Shown: positions 1 to 12,047 of the stretch, in pieces
Layout of the letters: each line of letters begins with the position of its first letter
Position numbering within the stretch: position 1 is the first letter of the stretch
DNA from: Tubulanus polymorphus
Taxonomy: Eukaryota > Nemertea > Palaeonemertea > Tubulaniformes > Tubulanidae
Direction: 5' to 3'
Assembly: GCF_964204645.1 (NCBI RefSeq)
Contig: NC_134029.1
Location: 11,954,850 to 12,018,849, forward strand
DNA length: 64,000 nt
Position numbers and translations under genes: made by a program
Notes under the pieces: generated by a model
What the model was told of the DNA's origin: nothing
Seen by the model: the letters and a program-made list of their open reading frames with translations, nothing else
The model's database searches: none

Positions 1-183
1 TCTGGGAAACCAGAACGTGATCTAGACCGCGAATTACCACGTATGAACCATTACGAAACGTACATGGCACCTACACAACAAAAACAATTGAATGTTGTGC
101 TTAACGTGAAAAAACCTTCTGAAAAATCTTTGAATGAACTTGATACTTCGACATTAAACAAAACGAGAAAGGTCTATGTATAA
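1..183 (+). CDS. Candidate 3' terminal coding exon of a host gene (C-terminal 60 residues, 5' part outside window)
   Basis: Frame 1 is open from the first base to a TAA at 181-183 and reads 60 residues, beginning SGKPERDLDRELPRMNHYET and ending TRKVYV. The peptide is hydrophilic and lacks low complexity, unlike chance frames in the AT-rich DNA that follows. The last three residues, V-Y-V, fit the class II PDZ-ligand pattern (hydrophobic-X-hydrophobic at the C-terminus), which is suggestive only. The next 500 bases have no plausible continuation and look like 3' UTR; the first AATAAA after the stop is at 731-736. I do not recognise the family. The exon start and splice acceptor lie upstream of the window. 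A chance frame remains possible, since 61 open codons is not long. Confidence 0.45.
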   Translation, partial: SGKPERDLDRELPRMNHYETYMAPTQQKQLNVVLNVKKPSEKSLNELDTSTLNKTRKVYV

Positions 184-1907
184 AGCTGTCTGTCTATGTG
201 TGTACAAATAGAACCAGCTAAAAGCTGAAGATTATTTTTTTAAATTGACTCAAAATGAGTATCATAGATGGTGACGTTGTAAAGGCGAATTCTTCTCGGT
301 TTTGTGTGTAGACCTCGTAATGCTGTATTGTGATTTTATGTCGCATGAAAATACGTAGCTGCGTAACATGGACTATATGTGACGATCTATTTGGACACAT
401 GTGCTCAATGTGTCTTTTCACCTCAAAGGTGATCATTCATTTGGAATCTCTGAATAAGGCATCAGTTTTCATTACTTGCAATGAGACTGTTGTAATTTTT
501 TTGTCCACTTCATTACTTTGTATGATAATGATTATGTCCATGGTTTATGTAGTTCCCAATCTTTTAAGAATTGGGTAACACTTGGTTTGAAATCTTTGTT
601 GTTCATTCATCATTAATGTACTTGCTAGAAATTAAGTTGATCAAGCCTTTAATCCCCGCAACTTTTTTCAAAATGAATGAAATTTCAGAGATACGTATCA
701 ACAAAGAATAATAGACATGCTAGTAATACCAATAAACATTTTCTAAAAGCACAGATTACAGAAAACATAAATTGACCTGTTAACTCATTGCACCCTAAGC
801 TCCCTGGCATTGTGAACACCAGACCAGCTAAAAATCAGCACATTTTGAACCCCATGAGATTTTTACTTGAAGATGCAGCCTGAACTTTTTCTTTCATCTT
901 GCTAATCGCTACTACTGTTTCCTAGTTTTAATCATCAGAATCATCACCAATGCTGATTTATTTCTTCCTTGGACTTTATTTCATCTGGTTTTCGGAGTAT
1001 TTTCAATTTACTGTTATAGCCGTAAGTTTTGGCTCAAAGACCCAAAAATCTCTTTTTGAAGTAAATACTGGGTATTTTGTAATGAAGATGTGAACAATAA
1101 CCGAAGCATGTGGTGGCTGGCAAATGCCATCCGGATCTGTTTAGGTTCAAAGGGTTAATCATATCGTCAGCTATGGAATTTTCTCCATCACTAATGATAT
1201 CATTACAGAGATTTCTGTTAATCAGCCCTTCGTATTACCCACCTTATCGGGGGATTTTCAGATTCCTGTGATTTAGCAGCCATTTGGGATGATATTGCAA
1301 ACCAGTATCAGCTGCAGAATTGACACCAGACTCGAATAGCTGGGATCTGGTTCGGAGTCAAAATCATAAAATATAAGAATTGAACAAAATAGAATTGGTC
1401 ATTTCTATAGTTATTTAGGATTTTCTGCCACTTCGCAGAAAAGGCAGGAAAGTCGTTGGCCAGTCACCGCATCGGGTTCCAATGCCAAAAATGCAATATT
1501 TTGATTTTCTATAATTCACTTCATTTCGAATACTTATGATGTAGCTGTGGAGTGTAGTTATTGCTGCTTTGCAGTTTTATGTTTCTATAATACTTCCATT
1601 TATTTCAAAATGCTAAAATGCATGATGAGGCAACGCAGTTATATTTTCATTTAAAGGTTGACTTCGCACAAATCATTTAGTTTGTTTAGTTTCTAGTAGC
1701 TCTAGTATCTCTTGATGTTTTTAGTGGCCCTGGGTTATACCAATAATTGCAAATTTTCCCTGTGCCTAGGATGACAAATTCAAGGCTACTCAATGAATAA
1801 TGATTCCAAGTGTGCTGGGGCACAATCAAATGACATAGGCATTAGTGTTATAAAGAATGATGATGGACAAAGTAAAGCATCGCACACTCGTTTTTCAGCC
1901 TCATTGG
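184..1907. other. Non-coding stretch, probable 3' UTR followed by intergenic or intronic DNA
   Basis: All six frames are closed at short intervals and no splice-flanked conserved exon was seen. Apart from the possible poly(A) signal nothing recognisable was found. Confidence 0.4.
731..736 (+). promoter_or_regulatory. Possible polyadenylation signal AATAAA
   Basis: This is the first AATAAA after the TAA at 181-183 and could end the 3' UTR of the candidate terminal exon. The motif is common by chance in AT-rich DNA. Confidence 0.25.
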
Positions 1908-2460
1908 GACTATACTCCTAGTGGGCTATTGCATTCATTTTTTCGTCTGTACATGTGTCCGTCCATCCGTCTGTCCTGCACACAAGCTTTATTGGGAAGT
2001 TTTAGATAAGCTCTAATGTATGGTCTTTATACCTATCTGATTTATGTATGTGTCTGCCTTAGCCGCATCTACAGCCTAAAGATTGACCCATCAGTAAAGC
2101 AGCACTTCTGCACATTTTTGAAGTTTTAATAGTAAATTTTGAATGCGCTTTGATCAATTGACTTGAGTTTTGGTATGTATATGTATCCCCCTAAGGCCTA
2201 GTATCACAAAAATTAGATCCATTGGGAACAAGATGGCGTCTTGTAACCTTTTTTGTTCAGGTAATTTTAAGTCTGAATTCATAGGCCTCTGGCTTCTACG
2301 TATTCTTCATATTATATTGGAATTTGAATTAACAATTATCAGAAAGGTTTTTGGAATGGTCGGTTTGTTGCTATTAGCAGCCATCTTAGTTTCATCAGTT
2401 CTTATTGTTTTAACTGAAAGTCTTCTTGATATTTGATATTTTCAATAGCGTTGCTTGTAA
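1908..2460 (+). repeat. Dispersed repeat family R1 (TCCGTCC-rich), degraded copy
   Basis: The segment starts with GGGACTATACTCCTAGTGGG, then CTATTGC-TTCA-TTTTT and a GTCCGTCCATCCGTCTGTCC tract, then a TTGGGAAGTTTTAGA block. The same order of blocks occurs at 9,049-9,386, so this is an interspersed repeat. The 88-codon plus-strand frame at 2,170-2,436 lies in its tail and is not treated as a gene. The right edge is uncertain. Confidence 0.5.
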
Positions 2461-2873
2461 AAATCCTGCCGTTCACCGAGCAACACCTGTAGTATCTCTA
2501 CTGCCATGGATATAGTCCCATAATGCTGTATCATATAGAACTGATAATCGGATGAGAAATTGTCCGTAACACGTCATTTGCCTGTATCCAAAATCCTTGC
2601 TATGACTATCATAGCCTGTTGTACTTATGTTCCCAAAATTGTGATGAATTGTCGAAAGTTTTCAGGCGCATGAAGCGCTTACCTGTCAGTAAATTGTCTA
2701 TATCGGTTTTACCCGGCAATGTATTGTTATCCCCATCACTATCCTCACAGGCGCACTGATATATTCGCAAGTAGTTCATAGAAACTGTGCAGTTTGTGGT
2801 TTACACTGGAGAGGATCGATAGGTCGATAGGGTTGTTTCTGTGCAGGGTTTATCAGTCGCTAGCCCTAATCCT

Positions 2874-3125
2874 TGATTGTAAACATTGTCGATGAGTACA
2901 ATTGGTCAACAATCAGGATTGAAGACTTTGTCGACGAGTAAAATCGATCGACAACCAGGATTGTAGACATTGTCATCGAGTAAAGTTTGTCGACATTTAG
3001 GATTTTAGACATTGTCGACGAGTAAAATTGATCGTCGATCTGGATTGTAGACATTGTCGACAAGTAAAATCGGTCGATATTTAGGATTGTAGACATAGTC
3101 GACGAGTAAAATCAGTTGACGATTA
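2874..3125. repeat. Minisatellite, six copies of a 42-bp unit
   Basis: Six consecutive 42-base units each contain a version of GGATTGTAGACATTGTCGAC followed by GAGTAAAATCGATCGAC. Units differ by several substitutions but keep exactly 42 bases. Because 42 is a multiple of three, the minus strand reads as a 14-residue peptide repeat (a 76-codon frame at 2,866-3,096). There is no start context or flanking coding sequence to support a gene. Confidence 0.85.
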
Positions 3126-4160
3126 AATTCAGTCTGGATTAATTTCAAATACCAGTCCAATGTGATTATTAGTCTCTACTGGAACTATTGATGCAGGTGT
3201 CAATGAATGACCTAAACCCCCCAAGGTGAGGCATTCGATCAATACAATGTCCATACGATGCTATTTTCCTGCCAGTCATGAATCAATTCATTATCGTATT
3301 TGAATAGACTGCCTAACAAAACGGATTTTTGAACATCCGTATCAATGTTGTATTTCTGTACTGACGGAATATTAATGAAATGAACAAACATCGAATAATT
3401 GTTGGACTCTCTACGAACCCAAATTCCATTGCTAGGATTCAATCGGATGAATGATGACGTCATATCTCAATCTGTAGGCCTATGTGTATTAGACTGGTTG
3501 CCTGTCTCATTCAATGAGCTTATGGCAGTTAGAGACCGGTAACTAGTCTTGGATACAACCGTAAATAAAAAGTTTTAGGGAATTGAATAATCGCGCATGA
3601 ATTATCACCCGTGGACATTGCCAAATCTTTATTCTTAGAATCTGTTATCTAAACTGCTTATATGAATTGCCGCTTTTTGATGCAAAGGACCCGCTTGTTG
3701 TCGATTGTTGGCGCTAATTTGTTTGACCCGTCGATGGCGATTCTGTTCGACTGTGAGAATGCCTTATATCTCCATGTTGGCAGTTGACGTACAGATGTTG
3801 AATGCCTCGAAACACAAAAACTGACCAAAGTCTTATTGTGATAGTATGCCTGTCTGACCAGTTAGCCCAGTCTGTGAATCCTTGTTGTATGTCTGTCGAA
3901 TTGAAAATAGAAATAATCAAATGCCTCATCCGGGGGTTCAGGTCATTCGTTGAGTGATAGATTGGAAGATTATAGATCGGGGCTCCTCTTGGGATTCTAC
4001 TGTTTATTGACAAGTTCATTTAAGTATGAACATGTTCTAGTGATTTGGATATCGTCAGAGCCATCCTTTTCATTTACTCAAGACATAAACAACAAACGAT
4101 CAACCGCGTGGCAGCTGTCTTATTTTGTCATTGGAAAATACTCAAATACGCCAAAAACTC
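3126..4160. other. Non-coding stretch, no gene supported
   Basis: Two minus-strand frames (74 codons at 3,239-3,463 and 101 codons at 3,714-4,019) are open, but neither shows a recognisable domain, splice context or repeat of known type. I regard them as chance frames. Confidence 0.35.
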
Positions 4161-4161
4161 C

Positions 4162-4262
4162 TTGAAATTTCAAAATTTCATGGGGAGGTCCCCCTACCCC
4201 CTTTAGAGTCTTCGCACCTTCGGTGCTAGCAACTGCTGGCTTAGCCAGCAGTAGTTAGCCTT
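4162..4262 (+). repeat. Dispersed repeat family R2 with two hairpins
   Basis: The block reads CAAAATTTCATGGGGAGGTCC, then a C-rich run, then stem-loop GCACC-TTC-GGTGC (4,214-4,226) and stem-loop ACTGCTGGC-TTA-GCCAGCAGT (4,232-4,252). A related sequence in the opposite orientation lies at about 13,095-13,265. This looks like a small non-autonomous element; its ends were not defined. Confidence 0.45.
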
Positions 4263-6906
4263 CTCCATTTATTTAAAATTTTTCCGCATTTTTTCAACTC
4301 CTCTGTTTTCATCCCTGGTAGTAGTGCCTGTCACATGAACTTCATTCATTCATTGAAGCATCACACATACAGAGAACACATTTTCATTGGCTAACTTGTG
4401 GACTATACCATTATAAAAGATAGGGTGGGAAGGATCTGTCTGGGCGATTACAGATATGGCCTATGCGCTATTACTATTACACTACATCATCAGCCACGCT
4501 ATTCTATTATTGAAGCAGATCGTTATATTGAAATAAACTAAAATAACACTATAATGTCTTAAGAGAACTAATTATAGAGAAATAATCAATTCATTTTCAC
4601 AATTCGTCAAAGAATTTTTCAGGATGTGGGGAAAATAAGACCACTTTTGGCTGGGGGAAAATGTCCATTTAACGGTAATAATAAACAGCCTCACGGAAAC
4701 CCTGGAAACGTGAATTTGTTTTCACTGATAAAACTGACATCTCATGTGTTCACTCACTACTGTTTAGTCAATTTCAAACACTGTCTTCGACTATATGGAC
4801 CTTATGGTCCTCTTAATCTTACATTGGTTCCTATGCATATTTTGTAATCACAATCAGTAACAAATTTGTAATCACAATCAATAGCGAAGTTGTATATAAA
4901 ACAGTTTTAATCACCTTACCAAAAGCCGATTAAGATGCTGTGCATCATATAGTAGAGTTCCAATATAATGAGTTCATGGAATCGATGAAGGAGGTCAGAT
5001 CACGTTTGCGGTAGCGATATGCCAGGGTTGCTAAATCAGGGATTATCCTGTAAATTTTAGATACAAATGTTCTGTTTTCCATGAAATCCAGGCAGCAGGC
5101 GAGGGTGGCGGTGATTTTCGGGGCGTTAAATAGAAGTATGACTGTATTTCTATTTATATTGGGAAATTTTCTATAATTGTGGCAAGTTTGAAGGTTGTTG
5201 GTTTCTGTACATATGTGTGCACCATGGGGCGCTGAATTTTGAATTTGTCTGATTTTCAAGCATTTTAGACCATTTCCAAGTGGGCATGGTGTCCATGGAA
5301 TCCTAGTTTCTACCGTAATCTGCTGTGGTTTATAAGTACAAAAACATCATTGAAATGGATGAGAATCCCATCATAAATGAATTAACTGCCTTATTGGTTA
5401 AATAACAAACACCTCATATAAAAGAGATTAGAGAATGCATAAGAGTAATCGAGGTTTTTCGAGAGGACTACCTACGGAGATTTTCCATAGTTGTTAGGAT
5501 AGGTAATGTATATACATTGATATGAAACTAGCTGGAAAGTTTTATTTTTACAGTTCTTCTATTAAAAAACTGATTGAGCTATTATAGAATAATTATGTCT
5601 GGCGGACCAAAAATTGGTGCTTATTAAGCGCAAGTTATTGAGCAGCTTAAACTCAACTTTCAGTTTGACATTGATGCGAAGGTACGCATCAATATACAAT
5701 ATGCTTATGTATTATTTCTTACTGGAAAGGTTTGATGAAAATTCAACTACATATAATAGGAACCAAAGAATATGAATACAATCGACAAGACTTATCGTAT
5801 GATAATCGTTTATTCCGGTAGTATATATATATATGATGCGAACTCGTATTGACAACTCAAGTCAGCTCATTGTCATCTGCAAGGTTGAGTTAGATAAATA
5901 CATGGGAACAAATTTAGCTATTGGTTGCTTTTCTGATCTCTGAATGACCCATCGTTGTCCTGATGACAACTCGTAATTCCATTGTCTCAAAATAAGAACA
6001 TACTGGTAATGATTTTTGATTAAGCATGATGTTTGTATTTCTCATCATCATTATCATTGATGTGCTGATGTCAATATTTGATTGTTTTATTTGTAAAAAG
6101 AATGTAATGAAATTAATTGTAAATAGATGTAATGTGTAAATAGGTTAGTACATGTATGGATGTTGACTTACTACACAATCATTGTCCAGAAACTAACTAT
6201 TCACCCTTTAGCCACTTTTGGCAATCATGATGAGTCCACTGGGGGCACTTAGTTTGATTCATTTTGAACAACTGCCGGCAAATGTATGTTGGTAATACTG
6301 TTAAAGGTTAAAGATATTGTCAAGTTGGTTTTATTACTGTTTACGTTGAACAGTTTACTTCCTGTTTGTATTTGATGGCAGTCTGTGAAGAAAACCAAAC
6401 TTGACATCTCTTGATTGAAACTTGTTGCTTCGAGATGATAAGAAACCATATCAGAAAATATTTAACAATAAACAAATAACTGTGATATAGAAATTGCGTG
6501 CGTCGTGTGAATGTACATGTACCGGTATATGAAATATGGTGCAGAAATTGTGTGCTATCTACGAAGCCAAGCTTTATTATCAAAATTGATGTGAATTGCT
6601 GGTGAAATTTATGTATTGGAAATCTTTTACAGAGTTTTTGTTGCAGAGTAGGAGTTCTTGGCGATGTGTCCGATGTTTCTTTCTTATATCTTGGTTTAGA
6701 TCTTTGGTTTTAGTCTTCTTATTTCAATCACTGTACAGAACAGCCACATTCACTCGTGTTTTTTTTTTTGCTGAGCACTATTCAAACATAAACCATTTAA
6801 GATAATGTGTTGACAATAGTTAGTTGCTGTGATAAACAATTGGACAAACAAAATGCTGAATGTATAGCATTCTTGCAATACATGATTGCTAAAATTTGTG
6901 TTTCTA
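4263..6906. other. Non-coding stretch with a fragment of repeat family R1 near 5,255-5,312 and a short TA run
   Basis: Bases 5,262-5,312 read as the 3' end of family R1 (CATTTTAGACCATTTCCAAG, TGGGCATGGTGTCC, then a CCTAGTT end), matching the end of the copy at 9,340-9,386. A short TATATATATATA run lies at 5,821-5,834. No exon or RNA gene was recognised. Confidence 0.4.
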
Positions 6907-7066
6907 CAGTAGAACCTCATTATAATGAACTCGAATATGGCAATTTCTGGATAAACAAAGCCTATGCCATCCTCCTAAATAATGTAATAATATTTCATAC
7001 TTGACATAATGAAGTATAATGAAGACATTAGTGGGTCGCCTGAATTTTTATGATGGAGTTCCGCTG
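6907..7066. mobile_element. pogo/Tigger-like MITE, 160 bp, TA target duplication
   Basis: The left end is CAGTAGAACCTCATTATAAT and the right end, read on the minus strand, is CAGCGGAACTCCATCATAAA; they are imperfect terminal inverted repeats of about 22 bases. TA lies directly outside both ends (6,905-6,906 and 7,067-7,068). CAG-TIRs and a TA duplication are typical of pogo-type members of the Tc1/mariner group. It has no coding capacity and so is non-autonomous. Confidence 0.65.
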
Positions 7067-7702
7067 TAATACTTTTCATAAGTAAACATATAATGAAGAG
7101 ATTCAGCAGTAACATACCGAAGTTATAGAAAAGAGTCTTAAATTGCAGGAAAACCAACAATTACGACAAACTACGAATGTCTCAAATCCGTGAGCCATTT
7201 TCAAAACAGGTTCCATAGCATTATAGGCTTACTTGATGTGAAAGTTGTAAAATTGCTATTCAGTTTCTAAGTTGAAAAGTTCTACAATCATGCATAGAAT
7301 GTGTCAGCGTGTCCGATTAAAAAAGATTTCTGAGTGAGAATCACCAAACCCCACTTAGCTTTATGAACCCCTGTCCGAAATCCTGGATCCGCCGCTGTAA
7401 AATATAGACTGTCACTAGTCTATGGAAACCAAGTAAGAGTCTTGTTTAGACAATTAGGTGTCCATCAAACACTGTGACAACATTCTATATCCGGTTAAAC
7501 AAATGGTTGCCTTTGTATAGTATCCAACCTCTTAACTACCTTTGGTAGCTTGAATTCGTCTGTAAATTTTGCCTCAGATTTCATCACTTCACAGCTCCAG
7601 TGTTTCTAACTCACTGGTATGGTGTATTGCGATATCTGACTATATTGCATGCTTGTGTGGTGTTTATTTAATGCTTAATACTTCCATTACATGGATAACA
7701 GG

Positions 7703-7776
7703 AGGCAACTCCACAGTTGTTAGTTAATTTCGATTTGAGATTAGTCATGATAACTCGGAACTGTGGAACTAGGTCC
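7703..7776. mobile_element. MITE family M1 (CAGTTCCACAGTT termini), short copy
   Basis: It starts GCAACTCCACAGTTGTTAGT and ends AACTCGGAACTGTGGAACT-AGGTCC, so the two ends are near inverted repeats. The same termini define copies at 11,578-11,675 and 19,671-19,777. This is the shortest and most divergent copy. Confidence 0.55.
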
Positions 7777-9048
7777 TTCTAAGTTAGATATAGTCATTAT
7801 ACCCATAACAGTACTGGTATCTGCATTGCCAGATGGTAGTTTTGTACCATACTACCAGTAATTGTGAGTCATGCACCATGGTGCATATTATTGGCGTATT
7901 GTCCTATGCGGTACCTTCACTATAATGTTCATCATTTTGTTTATCACATTATATTTTGTGTAAGTTATTTTCAGCCAGTTGTTATTTGTACATGAGAAAT
8001 ATCTGTAACTTAAGATGATGTATTATGTTAACCATTTTCTATTATTGATTGAAGGCATTGAGTTCAAAGATGTGTTCATGTGATGGCATCTAAATTTTGT
8101 TTATTTTACTATGTAGTGCATTCATTCAAGTATAACAGCAAACATATCATGTAAAACTTAAATATAATGTCCTGAAACCCCTGATAAGCTTAACATTTTT
8201 TCATTGGACTATTCAAATTAGAATTTTATCGTTCATGTATTATCAATTCTACTATAGCGAAAGCACCCAGGTTGAAAATATTTTCAGAATAAATGAATTA
8301 GAAAAGATTAGATGTACTATTCGACTTAGTGATCATTTTTTCCTATTGTTGCAAAGCTAAGTATTGTGCAAACTATTTTAATTTCATTGTCAATAGTCCA
8401 ATGAGCCTATATGGAAGCCTATCTAAGAGTGTCTCTTAATTTTGCATTAGATCAATTGCATTTCTTAACAGTGTATCAAATGTAATTAATTTTTGTGCAT
8501 GTACTTTCATGTATTTTGCCATCAGAGTTACATCATTTAACATTGTAGATTGGATGCATATCGCATAAAATGCAGTGCTATCTATTTGAAAAATACTAAG
8601 TAGCTCAATCAAAGAGCCTTTTCTTTTGTACTCTCCAATCTGTGCTTGGACAACTCTCCAACAGTGTCTGATAAGAATAGAATTAGGAGAGTCAAAATGG
8701 CAGCTTTTAGTCAGTGGGGGTTGTAAGTAGATAATCTAACTTGAATAACAAATCGAAAAAGAGATTTCAACGGTGGCCATTTTGATGATGTCACTCTTCC
8801 AGCTTAACCACCTCAACAGCAGTGAGTTCCACTCTGCTCATAACTGGTCACGTGATCCAAAGAGTAGCGGAAAGAGAGATTTTAGAGATTGGTGAGCATT
8901 GAAAGAATAGGCCCTGATAGAACTAAATAAGCTTGCCAACCTGCAATGTACATTGCAATGCTTTCCATAAACATTAATGCAGCTGTCAATCTGCTGTCTC
9001 AACCCACCCCCTCAGATGATCAACGCCGACCTTCTCAATGCCTAGACA
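7777..9048. other. Non-coding stretch, nothing recognised
   Basis: AT-rich sequence with no frame above background, no hairpin pair and no tandem repeat that I could identify. Confidence 0.35.
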
Positions 9049-9386
9049 ATCACTTGGGACTATTGCGTCCAGCAGGCTATTGCGTTCACTTTTTGTCCGT
9101 CAGTCCGTCTGTCCATTTATACCGTCCGTCCATTCATCCATTGACAGATTTTTTTGGGAAGTTTTTAAGACGATTCAATGGATTGTCTTGATGCTTGGTT
9201 CATACCCTTGAAAGCTCTTAAACATAGCAGACAGATTCTTTGACACACTAATGGCGGTGGCTAACATTAAAATCCTCTGAATAGAAGTATTTTAGCTAGT
9301 GACATGTTCTATGAGCGTGGTGAGTTTTAGGTCTGTTGAGCATTTCAAACCACTTGGGCGTGGTGTCCCTGGACCCCTAGTTGTTA
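9049..9386 (+). repeat. Dispersed repeat family R1, longest copy
   Basis: It begins CACTTGGGACTATTGCGTCC, passes a GTCCGTCAGTCCGTCTGTCC tract and a TTGGGAAGTTTTTAAGACG block, and ends near CACTTGGGCGTGGTGTCCCT followed by GGACCCCTAGTTG. Start and end both carry CTAG/GGGNC-like words, which may be degenerate terminal inverted repeats. Matching pieces lie at 1,908-2,460 and about 5,262-5,312. The 81-codon frame over its left part is not considered a gene. Confidence 0.55.
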
Positions 9387-11009
9387 AGGTGGATAAAGCC
9401 TGTTGATAACATGAGGAAGGGTGCTTCGTTAGATGTCAAATGTATAGCATTGTGAACTTGGGCATGATGGCGAATGTCTGGCGAATATTTTGCTGTTAAA
9501 ACAATGATCTGTGTGATGTAAAAATCTTATAATATTGTCAATAACTTTTTTGGTTTTAATGATGAATAGGATTTGAACCATACATACATGTGATAATTGC
9601 GGTATAGAGTTGTGAAAATACAGTTAATGCAAGGGTGAACTTTTGTAAATATGTCGAATTAGGCATTTTACCACCTGCCCTCCATCCAATAAGTACAAGA
9701 AACTATGTACCTTTCTTTACCGGATCTTCTCACTGAACAAAATAAATCTTGCCTAAATGTAAAAGCTAAAGAGAGCTGTCTATGTTTGAAATACTTTATC
9801 AAATACAATATCATTACTTTATAAGGCCAAACAATTTAATTTGTATTGGCCAAATCGACAACTCATGTTTCAATTTCGATTTTGCCTTTCATGTGTGCCT
9901 ATCGACTTTTCTGCAAGTACCACTACAAAATTTAAACTTATAGATGTCATTCTCTTATGAACTTTTCACAATGATTTTGCATAGATTCCTTGACATATTA
10001 GTGATATCCTGGCGAATCTTGTTGCTTTTTCTGGCAAATTCTTGAGGATCAGCTTTTATGAGGATAGCGATAGTCTGATGATTGTCTGAGGGGTTGGATA
10101 CAGACAGTAGATTGACAGCTGTATACGTGCATATGACAGTTTGAATGCAATATGTAGTGTACTGTAAAAAGTGATGGATTCTCTACCTAAGCCAGATGAA
10201 CTTGGTCGGTCAAGTCTGGCAATTAAATTTGTATCATTTGCTCATTAGAGATTTGTTGCAAGGATCAGCTTATTTGTGAGAGTTTTTTTGCCATTGGTCT
10301 CTGTCTGTTTGATCTTGCTTGTACATATTGTTTATTTTGTTTTTACTCTGAGCAGCATATATCATTAATTGCTTAAATCATGTTGAAAATTAGGTTTTTA
10401 CACACCCTCGATTGATATTGATATGGTTTTTATAATGGTTCAGCAGGCTGACGGAAGTATTAGTATATTTTTCATTATATCTGAGTAGAAATTTCATTTA
10501 TATTATTGACATTGAGCTCAGTACTTAGCATAAGAAGCCACACAAGGATCAAATGACTAATGACTTGAAAATTATTTTTATTTTTGTACAAATCGAAGCC
10601 AGTTAAACTGCATCAGTTGACAAGTCATTCATCCTACTAGTATACAGCATGAACCTATAATCATTCAAATTAGTATTTGTTTCACATGAAGAACTTTTGG
10701 GTGGTCAAGGAGTTTCCATTATCAAAAGGGCTATGAGATAATTTTGATTTCCCAGCCATTCATTGCCTAGTGATAACGTGAACAATTAGAATTTTATTTC
10801 ATGACATGTACATGTATAGCAGGGCTTTGAATAATGAATGGTTCTAGTTTTAAGGAGCTATAAACCTTTGCATGTGCAGTCAAAACTTAAGAAAACACTG
10901 TCAATAGCTCAGCCGGATTGCGGAAGCACTGTTAGGATGTGACCACAAAATTTTTTTGCATATTTTTGACCTGTTTGATATCATAAATTTTTCTCCTCAT
11001 TTTTCGCAG
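9387..11009. other. Non-coding stretch, probable intron or intergenic DNA
   Basis: No coding signal was seen. The last 25 bases form a pyrimidine-rich tract ending in CAG at 11,007-11,009, which fits a 3' splice site for the next feature. Confidence 0.35.
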
Positions 11010-11180
11010 TCTATATCCAATTCACATCACAAAATGGATTCTCAAACGTCCTTGCTCCTGCATAACGCTGATCTCTCTCCACATGCATTAGTTCATAGTG
11101 CAATAGCCAACATTCACAATCATCCCTTTCCTGAAGAGAACAGTAACAATTTTGCCTTATTACCCCTTCGTAATATCTAG
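11010..11180 (+). CDS. Candidate 3' terminal coding exon of a host gene (56 residues)
   Basis: A pyrimidine-rich tract (ATTTTTCTCCTCATTTTTCG) is followed by CAG, and the frame after it is open to a TAG at 11,178-11,180. It reads 56 residues, including HKMDSQTSLLLHNADLSPHA and ending LLPLRNI. The combination of a strong acceptor and an immediately open frame of mixed composition suggests a real last exon. An internal ATG at 11,034 in the same frame could instead be a start. I recognise no family. It could belong with the exon at 1-183 as an alternative C-terminus or to a different gene; no exon in between was found. Confidence 0.4.
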   Translation, partial: SISNSHHKMDSQTSLLLHNADLSPHALVHSAIANIHNHPFPEENSNNFALLPLRNI

Positions 11181-11577
11181 GCCCTAAGAGGTGGGCAGGT
11201 TTGCGGACCTGTTCTCCAGTTTCAGTTGTGACCAATTTTCTCATCACCTTGTACAAAATGGTTGTTAATGGTTTTAAGCTATAGAATCGAAAAATTACAT
11301 ATATATCATGATTCTTCAATTGGAAATCAACTTTTCAAAATTGCAGGATGTTTAATTCTTTTATGAATGTTTATCACACATTGGATGTATATAATACAAT
11401 TTGAAATTCGATTTTATTTTTATATACAGGTGTCTTGAAGATTGAGAATGAATTGGCATATCTGAGTATTTCTGGCTTTCACCAATGATTAATCGATGTT
11501 ATTAATATGAATTACAAAAAGTCGTTAATGTTAATGAAATTATACAGCGGAATGGATACAGTTAGTCTAGTGACCAG

Positions 11578-11675
11578 GGTCCAGTTCCACAGTTCTGAGT
11601 TAAGATTTGACCCTGGGTTAAAACATTGAAAATGAACTAACTTTAACTCTAACTCACAACTGTGGAACTGGGTCC
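11578..11675. mobile_element. MITE family M1, about 98 bp
   Basis: The left end is GGTCCAGTTCCACAGTTCTG-AGTTA; the right end, read on the minus strand, is GGACCCAGTTCCACAGTTGT-GAGTTA. These are inverted repeats of about 25 bases. The whole body aligns in reverse orientation with 19,671-19,777 (shared words GTCAAATCTTAACTC and CAATGTTTTAA). No coding capacity. Confidence 0.75.
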
Positions 11676-12047
11676 TGGGTCCTTTATTTTACTGGCCAAT
11701 TGACTTAAATTAGACCTAAAAAATTAACCCATTGAATTGAAAATATTGTAAAGAATCGTTATTTGATCATTTAGAAGAGGTATTAGATCTATGTTGCATT
11801 ACCTGGTCCCAATATTTGCATTATATTAAGCTTGTCGGTTTTATATAATATTTGATTCATATCATTTGAAATAACTTGACAATGACTAATTGATATGTTA
11901 CATTTATTTCTGCATTACTATCAGAAAACCTAGGGCCATATCACTGTAGAGTATCGTCTTATAGAAAAAATGAAGTTATACCTATTACATGTACTTACAT
12001 TCTTTGTAAAAAAATAGAGCTGAAATACAAAACTTACATACCGGTAC

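Noticed and set aside
2170-2436. 88-codon plus-strand frame with a hydrophobic C-terminus
   Set aside because: It lies in the tail of dispersed repeat R1, starts without context and shows no homologous frame in the other copy.
2866-3096. 76-codon minus-strand frame with MSTI-type peptide repeats
   Set aside because: It is the translation of the 42-bp minisatellite.
3239-3463. 74-codon minus-strand frame
   Set aside because: Mixed composition but no domain, splice context or second copy; length is within chance for this region.
3714-4019. 101-codon minus-strand frame
   Set aside because: No recognisable family or flanking gene structure; isolated open frame.
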